This document shows positions 8,007 through 15,796 of a stretch of DNA of 64,000 nucleotides, piece by piece. The notes under the pieces are model-generated. The model searched no databases, was not told the origin of the DNA, and was given only the letters and a program-made list of their open reading frames with translations. The DNA is taken from positions 13,840-77,839 of the forward strand of contig CAJMPP010000004.1 of the NCBI GenBank assembly GCA_905215325.1, written 5' to 3'. Position 1 is the first letter of the stretch; each line of letters starts with the position of its first letter. This DNA is from an uncultured bacterium. Lineage in GTDB: Bacteria > Actinomycetota > Coriobacteriia > Coriobacteriales > Eggerthellaceae. A program made the translations under genes and the position numbers.

Positions 8007-8020
8007 ATAGCCATTTAGCG
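8005..8020 (-). repeat. Recombination-site-like repeat, copy C
   Basis: On the minus strand CGCTAAATGGCTATTT, at the 5' edge of the hsdS 3' half. It shares 15 bases with copy A in direct orientation and 13 bases (TAAATGGCTATTT) with copy B in inverted orientation. Confidence 0.75.
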
Positions 8021-8046
8021 AAGTACTTTATATTCACCATGGCTAG

Positions 8047-8064
8047 TCTCAGCATATGCTGAGA
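8047..8064. promoter_or_regulatory. Perfect 18-bp palindrome beside the hsdS switch
   Basis: TCTCAGCATATGCTGAGA reads identically on both strands. It lies 27 bases outside repeat copy C, upstream of the silent hsdS half. It could be an operator, a recombinase accessory site or a small hairpin. Confidence 0.5.
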
Positions 8065-8303
8065 AGGACAACTACTTGGACGAATCCCCTCTGCCCCGTA
8101 AATTCATCCGCACCCCCAATAGCATCCACCGCCCATAATGACCCTACTCGTGGCTTGATGCCGAGAACGACGCTAATGCCCATCACAGAGCGACTGATAG
8201 AATTGAAAACAGTTTTGAAGGCGCGTTTCAGTGCGAGCTCGTTAATGCTGACGGCGAAGATACCTGATCAACAAGTAAATCCCCCCAAAGGAGGAATCCG
8301 ACA
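8065..8303. other. Intergenic stretch with a possible gene remnant
   Basis: No intact gene. A plus-strand frame at 8142-8267, opened by a TGA and closed by a TGA, encodes protein-like sequence without a start codon (YSWLDAENDANAHHRA ... FQCELVNADGEDT) and may be the tail of a lost gene. The overlapping 83-codon ORF from 8056 is less protein-like. Confidence 0.3.
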
Positions 8304-8630
8304 ATGATATCCATTGAGGAGTTCGAAGAGATTTACAACTTGATTCCTGGCGAGCCCGAGTTCGAGCTTTGGTTCGATGAAGATGGCCCCGGCTACATGA
8401 TCATCAAGTATGCCGATTGCGCTACCTTTCAGCGTTGCGGTAACGGGCCTCGCGGCAGTGGCGAGTTCGAATACCCAAGCCTTGACGCACTTCTTAGCGC
8501 CGACCTCCTCGATGGATTGAATCTTCGCAGGGACTGGAGTCGCATTCAGGGCATCATCGCATCGGACAGCTGGCGCCTAAACAGCCCGAACGACCTTCAA
8601 CATCTGAAGCAACATTATCATCGCAACTAA
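8304..8630 (+). CDS. Hypothetical acidic protein (108 aa)
   Basis: ATG 8304 follows AAAGGAGGA with good spacing. The 108-residue product is acidic and aromatic at the N-terminus (MISIEEFEEIYNLIPGEPEF, ELWFDEDGPGYMI), has no signal peptide or membrane segment, and ends in a basic tail. The small acidic form is like many immunity or antitoxin-type proteins, but no family was recognised and no partner gene is adjacent. Confidence 0.55.
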   Translation: MISIEEFEEIYNLIPGEPEFELWFDEDGPGYMIIKYADCATFQRCGNGPRGSGEFEYPSLDALLSADLLDGLNLRRDWSRIQGIIASDSWRLNSPNDLQHLKQHYHRN

Positions 8631-8812
8631 AGATCACGTGCCATATCCCGCCCGCCGTGTGATCAAAAAGCGATGCATCCCCACGCAAGCGCGACAGGCG
8701 ACCGGCTGATCGTCTAAGACCGAACCCCACTACTAACCCCAAAAAGCCCCGGCGGCGCCACAAGTGCTGCTAGGGCAAGCACGCGCTCGCCCACCGCTGG
8801 CCACCCCCGCTC

Positions 8813-8853
8813 AAAAAAATCCCCCAGCAGCGCCACACGGCACTGTCGGGGGA
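8813..8853 (-). terminator. Rho-independent terminator for pyrC
   Basis: On the minus strand: TCCCCC (8848-8853) ... GGGGGA (8820-8825) with an inner CAGTGCC/GGCGCTG stem, then seven T residues (8813-8819). It lies 42 bases after the pyrC stop. Confidence 0.85.
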
Positions 8854-8894
8854 AACCTCGCAGCAAGCAACCTCTACCCCGACTCGGGGCTCCC

Positions 8895-10169
8895 TTACTC
8901 GCCGTCCTCGTATACCACGTTGCCGGCGCAGATGGTGTACTTCACCTTCCCGTAAAGGTCCTCCCCCGCAAACGGAGTGTTCGCCGCCTTCGAGACGAAC
9001 TTCGGGCCCACGTGCCAGCGTTCGCCTTCGTTGAAGATCACCAGGTCGGCGTCGGCGCCTTCCGCGATCGCGCCCTTGTCCAGCTTATAGAGCTTCGCCG
9101 GGTTCAGGCTCATCTTCTCGATCAGCTGCATGAGCGTCAGATGCCCCTTGCGCACAAGGTTCGTGATGCCCAGGGCAAGCGCGGTCTCCAGCCCGATGAT
9201 GCCGCTGGGCGCCTCGGCGAACGGCTTGGCCTTCTCCTCGGCGGCATGTGGCGCGTGGTCGGTGGCGATGATGTCGATCGCGCCGTCCTTCAGGCCCTCG
9301 ATGATGGCGTAACGGTCCGCCTGCGTTCGCAGCGGCGGGTTCATCTTCGCCATCGTGCCCTTCTCCAGCACAGCGTCCTCGGTCAGCGAGAAATGATGCG
9401 GCGTTGCCTCGGCCGTCACGTGCGCGCCCATCTCCTTCGCCAGGCGCACCAGCCGCACCGAGTTCGCCGAGCTGATGTGCTGGATGTTCACCCGCGCGCC
9501 CGTGTGCAGCGCCAGCATGCAGTCGCGCGCCACCAGCACGTCCTCGGCCAGCGCCGGCGCGCCGCCAAGCCCCAGCGCGCGCGATGCCGCGCCCTGGTTC
9601 ACGCCCGGCGACTCAATGAACGCTCGGTCTTCCTCGTGAAACGACAGCGGCAGGCCAAGTTTCGCCGCGCGCTCCATGGCGCTCTTGACCAGGCCTTCGT
9701 CCATCAACGGAATGCCGTCGTCGGTGAAGCCCGCGGCCCCGCAGGCAGCAAGCTCTTCCATGTCCACCAGCTCGCGCCCTTGCATGCCGCGGCTGATGGT
9801 GGCGCACGTCAGCACGTTGATGGCGCACTTCGCCCCGCGATCGAGCACGTAGCCAAGCGTCTCGGCGTTGTCCACCGGCGGCTTCGTGTTCGCCATGCAC
9901 ACCACGGTGGTGAACCCGCCCGCCGCGGCCGATGCGGCGCCGGTTCCGATATCCTCCTTGTACGTCAGGCCCGGGTCGCGGAAGTGCACGTGCACGTCCA
10001 CCAGGCCCGGAGCCACCACGCAGCCCTTGGCCTCGATGATGCGCTCGTAGTCCTCCGAGCGCTGGTACTTGCCGATCTTCGCTATCTTGCCGCCGTCTAT
10101 CACCAGGTCGAGCACGTCGTCGATGCCGCGCGCCGGATCGATGACGCGGCCGTCTTTCACCAGGATCAT
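8895..10169 (-). CDS. pyrC: Dihydroorotase
   Basis: Third step of pyrimidine synthesis: cyclisation of N-carbamoyl-aspartate to dihydroorotate. The 424-residue, class I-type protein starts at ATG 10169 (MILVKDGRVIDPARG); the frame is open further upstream but only as overlap. Zinc ligands are visible in DVHVHFRDPG, in EATPHHFSLT and in IIATDHAPH, and the family signature near the C-terminus is present (GADADLVIFNEGERW). Its ATG overlaps the stop of the truncated hydrolase upstream (ATGA), so pyrC appears coupled to a broken gene. Confidence 0.95.
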   Translation of the reverse strand: MILVKDGRVIDPARGIDDVLDLVIDGGKIAKIGKYQRSEDYERIIEAKGCVVAPGLVDVHVHFRDPGLTYKEDIGTGAASAAAGGFTTVVCMANTKPPVDNAETLGYVLDRGAKCAINVLTCATISRGMQGRELVDMEELAACGAAGFTDDGIPLMDEGLVKSAMERAAKLGLPLSFHEEDRAFIESPGVNQGAASRALGLGGAPALAEDVLVARDCMLALHTGARVNIQHISSANSVRLVRLAKEMGAHVTAEATPHHFSLTEDAVLEKGTMAKMNPPLRTQADRYAIIEGLKDGAIDIIATDHAPHAAEEKAKPFAEAPSGIIGLETALALGITNLVRKGHLTLMQLIEKMSLNPAKLYKLDKGAIAEGADADLVIFNEGERWHVGPKFVSKAANTPFAGEDLYGKVKYTICAGNVVYEDGE

Positions 10170-10636
10170 AGCGCCTCTTCCTTCAAATGCTCGTACATCA
10201 CCATCGCGCCGTCGAGAATCGATTCGATGGTGGCGAACTCCTTCTTGTTGTGGCTGATGCCCTTCACGCACGGGATGAACACCATGCCCGTGTCGCAGAT
10301 GTGCGCGAACGACATGGCGTCGTGACCTGCGCCGCTGATCATAAGCCGGTGTGGAATGTGCAGGCGCTTCGCCGCATCAAGCAGCTTTTGCTGCGTTTCC
10401 GACGACATCTCGATGGGCGGGATGTCGGACGTTTTCTCGCGGAAGTACTTCAAGCGGCGCTTTTCGCAGATGCGCGTGCACGCCGCCTTCAGGCGCGCCT
10501 CCATGCGGTCGAGGCTGGCCACGTCGATGCCGCGCATGTCCACGCCCAGCTCCACCTCGCCGGGGATGACGTTGAGCGCGTTGGGATGATTCGTTATGAC
10601 GCCCACCGTGGCCACGGACGCTACGAACCGGTTCAT
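10166..10636 (-). pseudogene. 5'-truncated M20-family hydantoinase/carbamoylase
   Basis: 156 residues matching the C-terminal part of Zn-dependent amidohydrolases of the N-carbamoyl-amino-acid hydrolase/allantoate amidohydrolase type, which are normally about 410 residues. Present: the dimerisation domain (VGVITNHPNALNVIPGEVEL, DMRGID) and the last catalytic segment (ISGAGHDAMSFAHICDTGM, CVKGISHNKKEF). The N-terminal metal-binding domain is missing, and an in-frame TGA lies just upstream of the first ATG. It therefore looks like a remnant kept because its end is coupled to pyrC. Confidence 0.75.
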
Positions 10637-10852
10637 GCATCATTCTGCATATTCTTCTCGTTTAATAACACGCTATGCAGCCGTATAATCCGCATGCCCA
10701 CCCAACCGCGCAGCGCGTCATATCAGCCTGCAACCACCACCGAAACCGCACTTCACGACAGGAAAGCGCGGTTTGCACGGCACGATGGGCCTGCGCGGCG
10801 GACGCTTTCCCCCGCCGTTGTATTTCGGGAACGTAAAATCTGCAACAAACCC

Positions 10853-10880
10853 TTGCAAATATTCGACATGAGAGTATTTT
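10853..10880 (+). promoter_or_regulatory. Candidate promoter for the MFS transporter
   Basis: TTGCAA (10853-10858), 16-base spacer, TATTTT (10875-10880), about 30 bases before the proposed start. The 10637-10852 stretch upstream shows no gene. Confidence 0.4.
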
Positions 10881-10910
10881 CATTGAAAGTTTGACCACTT
10901 GCGGAATGGG

Positions 10911-12140
10911 ATGGAAACCACTATGCCACACAAAGAAAAAGCTTCCGAGATGAAGCACTACGCCGGCAAAGCCGTGTTCTCCGCGGCCATCGGCCACGCG
11001 CTCGACGGCCTGGACCTCATGATCTTGAGCTTCGCGCTCTCCGGCATCATCGCCACCTTCGGCGTTGACAACGCCACCGCCGGCTCGCTCACGTCCATCA
11101 CGCTGGCGGGCGCCTTCCTGGGCGGCCTGGTCTTCGGCACGCTGGCCGACAAGCTCGGCCGCATCAGGGTGCTCACTTACTCGGTCATCTTCTTCGGCGT
11201 GTTCACCCTGTGCTCGGCTTTCGCTCCCAACTTCGAGCTGATGGCGCTGTTCCGCTTCCTGGCGGGCCTGGGCATCGGCGCCGAGTTCGGCTTGGGCATG
11301 GCCATCGCCTCCGAGGTTTCCAGCCCCGCTAACCGCGCGAAGGCCACTTCCGCCGTCGGCTTGGGCTTCCAGGTAGGCGTGCTGGTCGCCTCGCTGGCGT
11401 CCGCGCCCATCATCGCCGCGTTCGGCTGGCGCGGCCTGTTCGCGGTCGGCGTCGTTCCCGCCATCGTCGCCATCATCATCCGCGCGTTCGTTCCCGAACC
11501 GCCCATCTTCGAGGAGCACAAGGCCTCCGGCAAGAAGCACGGCAACCTGGCCAGCCTGTTCAACTCGCCCACGCGCATCAAGTACTCCGTGATCATCATC
11601 ATCCTGTGCACCGTGCAGAACGCCGGCTACTTCGGCATCATGACCTGGCTGCCGAAGTACCTCAACGGCGAGCTGGGCCTGAGCCTGACCTCCACCGGCA
11701 TGTGGACCGCCGTCACCGTCATCGGCATGATGATCGGCATCTCGGTGTTCGGCTGGCTGGCCGACAAGGCCGGCCGCCGCCCCGCGTTCTGGACCTTCCA
11801 GATCGGCGCCGCCGTCATGATCGTCATCTACAGCCAGCTGACCAACCCCACGGCGCTGCTGTTCGGCGGCTTCTTCATGGGCATGTTCGCCAACGGCATG
11901 ATCGGCGGCTACGGCACGCTGATCGCCGAGCTATTCCCCACCGAGGTGCGCGGCACGGCGCAAACCGCGCTGTACAACGCCGGTCGCTTCATCGGCGGCG
12001 CGTCGGCCCCGGTGGTCATCCCGATCATCGCCGCCGGCCACGGCTTCGGCTTCGCCATCGGCTGCGTGGCCTGCATCTACGTGGTCGCGTTCATCGCCAT
12101 GTTCTTCCTGCCCGAGAAAAAGGGCTCCGACCTGGAATAA
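10911..12140 (+). CDS. MFS transporter, sugar/aromatic-acid symporter type
   Basis: 409 residues with about 12 membrane helices. The loop 2-3 signature GTLADKLGRIRVL and the loop 8-9 counterpart GWLADKAGRRPAF mark the major facilitator superfamily. The opening (HALDGLDLMILSFALSGI) and ELFPTEVRGTAQ are typical of the metabolite:H+ symporter branch that carries organic or aromatic acids. The substrate cannot be read from the sequence. ATG 10911 and ATG 10923 are both possible (GGAA and GGATGG upstream). The gene stands alone with its own terminator. Confidence 0.85.
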   Translation: METTMPHKEKASEMKHYAGKAVFSAAIGHALDGLDLMILSFALSGIIATFGVDNATAGSLTSITLAGAFLGGLVFGTLADKLGRIRVLTYSVIFFGVFTLCSAFAPNFELMALFRFLAGLGIGAEFGLGMAIASEVSSPANRAKATSAVGLGFQVGVLVASLASAPIIAAFGWRGLFAVGVVPAIVAIIIRAFVPEPPIFEEHKASGKKHGNLASLFNSPTRIKYSVIIIILCTVQNAGYFGIMTWLPKYLNGELGLSLTSTGMWTAVTVIGMMIGISVFGWLADKAGRRPAFWTFQIGAAVMIVIYSQLTNPTALLFGGFFMGMFANGMIGGYGTLIAELFPTEVRGTAQTALYNAGRFIGGASAPVVIPIIAAGHGFGFAIGCVACIYVVAFIAMFFLPEKKGSDLE

Positions 12141-12206
12141 CGTGCTGCGAACCGGCATGGCGCACCGAGCGCGTATACCAGTTCGACCGTGCTTGCAAGT
12201 TTGCGA

Positions 12207-12241
12207 AAGCGTCGTCCCCGCAAGGGGGGCGGCGCTTTTTG
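12207..12241 (+). terminator. Rho-independent terminator after the MFS gene
   Basis: AAGCGTCGTCCCC pairs (with G-T wobble) with GGGGGGCGGCGCTT around a GCAA-type loop, followed by TTTTT. Confidence 0.8.
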
Positions 12242-12522
12242 TTTCGGCTAGGGTTTTCGGCTGCTGCCGCAAAACGGCGCAAGGCGCGTTGGGCCAAGCG
12301 CCGATGCTGGCCAACGGAGTCCGATCGGCAACAAACGATGCTTTGCGGCAACCCCCGAAACGCTTCTGGGTGATAATCACCCTCCGCCACGCGAAATCGA
12401 CATGCAAGGACACGCACTCGCACCCTTTTTGTCGGCGAATGCCGCGCAACCTATGATTCAACCCGCAACTAGCCCGAAGACGCGACAAACCACCCAACCC
12501 CCTTCACGCTGCCGCGGCGTCG

Positions 12523-12719
12523 CGACCGGCACCGTTGCATTCGTCCGGCACCGTTGCGCCCCACCGACACGAGTTGGGCTCGACCGGCACGTGCTGCGCT
12601 CGTCCGGCACGAGTTGCGCTCGGCCTGGCAGGAGTTGCGCTCGACCGGCACCATTGCGCTCGCCCAGCGCAAGTTGCGCTTGCCCGGCGCCGGTGCATTC
12701 GTCCGGACCCTGTCGCAGG
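12523..12719. repeat. Degenerate 19-21 bp tandem repeat, about ten units
   Basis: Units start at 12523, 12542, 12561, 12581, 12601, 12621, 12642, 12661, 12681 and 12700. The consensus is close to CGNCCGGCACNNGTTGCGCT. The repeat lies between the MFS terminator and cspA and codes for nothing convincing on either strand. There are no unique spacers, so it is not a CRISPR array. Confidence 0.8.
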
Positions 12720-12729
12720 ATCGAATAGT

Positions 12730-12856
12730 CGATACGTCTGCGTTTTAACCTCGCATCCGGCACTAGCCCACTTCGGGGAAGCTCCATATGCCCAGTTCAC
12801 AGGCTTGGATGATTGCAGGCTACTGCGCCGCTTGCCATTCAAACGCAGACGTATCG
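12730..12856. repeat. 127-bp MITE-like element, copy 1
   Basis: Terminal inverted repeats CGATACGTCTGCGTTT (12730-12745) and AAACGCAGACGTATCG (12841-12856), perfect over 16 bases. Same total length as copy 2 (14503-14629), with a related interior (both contain CATATNCCCAGNTCA and GGCTACT). No coding capacity. Confidence 0.75.
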
Positions 12857-12906
12857 GCTTTTCGTCGCGCAACCGCCATTCCCAGCGCCGCATGCGGGCC
12901 CGGGCA

Positions 12907-12942
12907 TCAAAAAAGCCCCTGCGCAGCACACGCAGGGGCTTT
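12907..12942 (-). terminator. Rho-independent terminator for cspA
   Basis: Perfect 12-bp stem AAAGCCCCTGCG / CGCAGGGGCTTT (12912-12923 with 12931-12942). Reading on the minus strand, a run of T residues follows. Confidence 0.85.
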
Positions 12943-12969
12943 CAGCTACCTGTTTAAGAAAGCGGTGGG

Positions 12970-13173
12970 TTACAGACGAACCACGTTGCTTGCCTGGAGC
13001 TTACCGTTCTGACCAGTGGTCACGTCGAAGGAAACAGCCTGGCCCTCGTCGAGGGTCTTGAAGCCGTCCATCTTGATCTCAGAGAAGTGCACGAACAGGT
13101 CCTCGCCGTCGTTCTGAGAGATGAAGCCGTAACCCTTCTCGGGGTTAAACCACTTAACAGTACCTTCCGCCAT
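12970..13173 (-). CDS. cspA: Cold-shock protein
   Basis: 67-residue single-stranded RNA/DNA-binding OB-fold protein. It begins [18 protein letters not shown] and contains RNP1 (KGYGFI) and RNP2-like (LFVHFSEI). ATG 13173 is chosen because it gives the family's standard start, with GAGGA upstream. The long untranslated region upstream (13174 to about 13300) fits the structured leaders common in csp genes but was not folded here. Monocistronic, with its own terminator. Confidence 0.95.
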   Translation of the reverse strand: MAEGTVKWFNPEKGYGFISQNDGEDLFVHFSEIKMDGFKTLDEGQAVSFDVTTGQNGKLQASNVVRL

Positions 13174-13424
13174 TTTAAATCCTCTTTTCTCTCCCGCGCT
13201 ATCGCACGGGGGTAACACTGCGCGTTGCATGGCGGCAACACTCGCCCTCACCTCGAGAGCACGCGTTCCATCATACGCTAACCGCCAAGGAAAACGTCCG
13301 GGAATCTGGCAGGGCGGGAAGATTTAACGCTGAGTTGTCAATGCGGCCGCGATTGGAGACCGGGCATTTGCCAAGGCAGAAATCGTAGCCTTTTCATAGG
13401 GGTTTCCTGCTGGCGCTTAGCGGG

Positions 13425-13592
13425 GTGGGCAACCCGCCGCCTGCGCCATCTCGCGCGGGCTCCCATAAGGCTATGACGCTAGAGGCGCTATCTCGGGCAG
13501 GCCCCCAGAAGGCTACGCGCCACCTGCGCTATCTCGCACGCAACTCCCAGAAGGCTACGCGCCACCTGCGCTATCTCGCACGCAACTCCCAA
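13425..13592. repeat. 42-bp tandem repeat copying the 3' end of the methyltransferase gene
   Basis: Units at 13551-13592 and 13509-13550 are identical except for one base; 13467-13508 and 13425-13466 are increasingly degenerate. The first unit contains the last codons and the TAG of the methyltransferase gene (AFWELRAR then stop). The next unit would encode the same eight residues and stop again beyond the real end. Confidence 0.8.
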
Positions 13593-14401
13593 AACGCTAC
13601 GGCACTGGCAGCGGCGACGTTGAGGCTGTCCACGCCGTGGGCCATGGGAATCTTCACCGTGTAGTCGCAGGCGGCGATAGTCGAGGGGAACAGGCCCGCC
13701 CCCTCGGTGCCCAGCACCATGGCCAAGCGCTCGCATGCGGCAAGCTGCAGGTCGCCCAAAGCCAGCGAGCGGTCCTCGAGCGCAAGCGCCGCCACCTTGA
13801 ACCCGGCGATATGCAAAAGCGGGATGCCCTCGGCGGCCCATTGGCGCTGCGTGCCGATGCGCGTCCACGGCACCTGTAGCACCGTGCCCTGGCTCGTGCG
13901 GCTGGCGCGGCGGAACAGCGGGTCGTGGCACGAGGGCGTGACCAGCACGGCATCGATGCCGAACGCGTGCGCCGCACGGAACGCGCTGCCGATGTTGGCG
14001 TAGTTGCCCACGTCCTCGAGCACGGCAATACGGCGGGCGCCGGCAAGCAGCTGCGCGGGATCGGGCAGCGCGGGGCGCTCGAACGCCGCTACAGGACCGC
14101 GCACGATCTTGTAGCCGGTGACCTGGGAAAACAGGGAGTCGGGGACGCACAGGGCCGGGCATGCGGGGTGTTGCGCAAGCAGCTGGCGCGCAAGCGGCGC
14201 AGCATCGTCGGCCCAGGACTCGCTTACCAGAAAGGAGCGCGGGCAGGCGCCGGCCTCGATAGCTGCCGCGATGACCGCGCGCGACTCCGCCATGAACAAG
14301 CCGGCGGGCGCGTCGGGCCAAGCGGCCAGATCGGCATCGCGCACACGCGCATACGGCGCTAAACGCGCATCGTTTGCGCTGGTCAGATGCTCATACGGCA
14401 T
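13571..14401 (-). CDS. TrmH/SpoU-family RNA 2'-O-methyltransferase
   Basis: 276 residues. The three SPOUT motifs are clear: motif 1 LEDVGNYANIGSAFRAA, motif 2 MVLGTEGAGL, motif 3 IPMAHGVDSLNVAAASAV. They form the knotted SAM-binding site. The N-terminal part is the substrate-binding domain typical of this family. It methylates a ribose in rRNA or tRNA; the exact nucleotide cannot be predicted. Start ATG 14401 (MPYEHLTSANDARL). The last eight codons are repeated downstream in the 42-bp tandem array. Confidence 0.88.
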   Translation of the reverse strand: MPYEHLTSANDARLAPYARVRDADLAAWPDAPAGLFMAESRAVIAAAIEAGACPRSFLVSESWADDAAPLARQLLAQHPACPALCVPDSLFSQVTGYKIVRGPVAAFERPALPDPAQLLAGARRIAVLEDVGNYANIGSAFRAAHAFGIDAVLVTPSCHDPLFRRASRTSQGTVLQVPWTRIGTQRQWAAEGIPLLHIAGFKVAALALEDRSLALGDLQLAACERLAMVLGTEGAGLFPSTIAACDYTVKIPMAHGVDSLNVAAASAVAFWELRAR

Positions 14402-14502
14402 GAGTTTGTCCTTTCGTCGCCTGACGTTTGCAGCAAGGCCATCGCACGGGTCGTTGTGTCACGCTATTTTAGCGCCCAGGAGGCGCACTCGGCCAAATCG
14501 GT

Positions 14503-14629
14503 CGATACGTCTGCGTTCAAATAAGCAGTTGGCAAGTAGCACCCTCTGCGAGACCAGCATATTCCCAGGTCAGAGCCATGCCAATAAATCGGCTACTTCG
14601 GGTTTGCCGATTCAAACGCAGACGTATCG
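14503..14629. repeat. 127-bp MITE-like element, copy 2
   Basis: Terminal inverted repeats CGATACGTCTGCGTT (from 14503) and AACGCAGACGTATCG (to 14629), the same as copy 1 at 12730-12856 and with the same length. It lies in the 420-base gap between the methyltransferase and TatD genes, which otherwise shows nothing. Confidence 0.75.
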
Positions 14630-14823
14630 CATGCATTCCCTCATTTGGCCGGTTCGGCCGGTCCGGCCTCGCTATCCGCGTCCGCTGATTCGACCACGGC
14701 AGCTGGTCATCCTGATACGGACGGTTCACGCGCATCGGCACTCTCACCCGCCTCCCCGAATCGTGCCGAACTCGGCCGATTTCACCTCGCTGGCCACGGG
14801 TCGGGGTTGACGCTGCGGCAAGC

Positions 14824-15669
14824 CTATTGTTGCAGCAAAGTTCGGCTGGTTTGCGCGATTCGCTCGCGCAGTTCGGCGGGGTCGTCGCCTCGCAAGGCCG
14901 CAAGCTGGGCCAGCGTTTCCTCGAGCAGCTTTCGCACTCGGGCGGCGTTCCACGGAGCACCCGCGGACGCGGGCTCATCGGTCTCAAGCAGCAACCGGTC
15001 AGCCGGGATGGCCTGCGCGTAGGCTCGTCCGCGCTTCGACTGCAACATGCGCGGGTTCACGCTGAAGTAGCAGCCCGCCCGCCGCGCGCGCGTGAGCTGG
15101 TCGGACGTGCCCGAAAACCAATGGATAACGCAAGCGTTGCCCGCCGCGCCGTCAAGCGCGCTCGTGCGCATCAATACATCGAGCACCTGGTCAACCGCGC
15201 GAACCGCATGCACCGACAGCACCTTTCCTCCCGCACGGGCGCACGCCGATGCCACGGCCTCGAACGCCTCCACCTGCGCCACGCGCGTATCGATATGACG
15301 CGGCGAGAAATCCAATCCCACCTCACCGACGAAGCGATGTTGCGCGGTGAGCTCGCACAGAAATTCCAGGTCGCCGACCGTAACAAGCGATGTCTCAACG
15401 GCATCCTGATGCGCTAGCCCGTCAGGCACCGGCACGCCATCTCCCAGCGTCCCGCATTTACCAACCCACCAAGGATGCAGGCCCACACCCACGCGCACGT
15501 TGCCCGCGCCGGCAAGCGCAACCCGCTGCTTGGCAAACTCCGCCGGCGTCACCGTATTTGAGAACACGCCGACGCCCAAAGCCGCAAACTCGCGGGCAGC
15601 CTCGGCAGCATCTTCGCAAAATCCCAGGTGGCAATGCATGTCGAAATAAGCGATCTCGTCCATGTCCAT
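14824..15669 (-). CDS. TatD-family metal-dependent hydrolase (DNase)
   Basis: 281 residues from ATG 15669 (MDMDEIAYFDMHCHLGF). An upstream in-frame ATG exists, but this start gives the usual TatD opening. Metal ligands: HCH near the N-terminus, GEVGLDF (Glu), SVHAVRA and CVIHWFSGT (His), and LLLETDEP (Asp). The fold is a TIM barrel; members are DNA 3'-5' exonucleases or D-aminoacyl-tRNA-type hydrolases. The protein is a little longer than average and divergent in the middle. Confidence 0.82.
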   Translation of the reverse strand: MDMDEIAYFDMHCHLGFCEDAAEAAREFAALGVGVFSNTVTPAEFAKQRVALAGAGNVRVGVGLHPWWVGKCGTLGDGVPVPDGLAHQDAVETSLVTVGDLEFLCELTAQHRFVGEVGLDFSPRHIDTRVAQVEAFEAVASACARAGGKVLSVHAVRAVDQVLDVLMRTSALDGAAGNACVIHWFSGTSDQLTRARRAGCYFSVNPRMLQSKRGRAYAQAIPADRLLLETDEPASAGAPWNAARVRKLLEETLAQLAALRGDDPAELRERIAQTSRTLLQQ

Positions 15670-15796
15670 GCGCCCCCGACAACCAGGCACACCACCTTGG
15701 TGGACAAGCCGCAGCGCCGTCGCGTTCGCGCCCCTATCGGCCATAGATGCCTCCTCCACAAGCAACTCGCAGCCCTTGACCCACGCCCCGTTCGGC

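Noticed and set aside
12523..12719. CRISPR array
   Set aside because: The units are contiguous and degenerate, with no unique spacers, no cas genes and uneven unit length.
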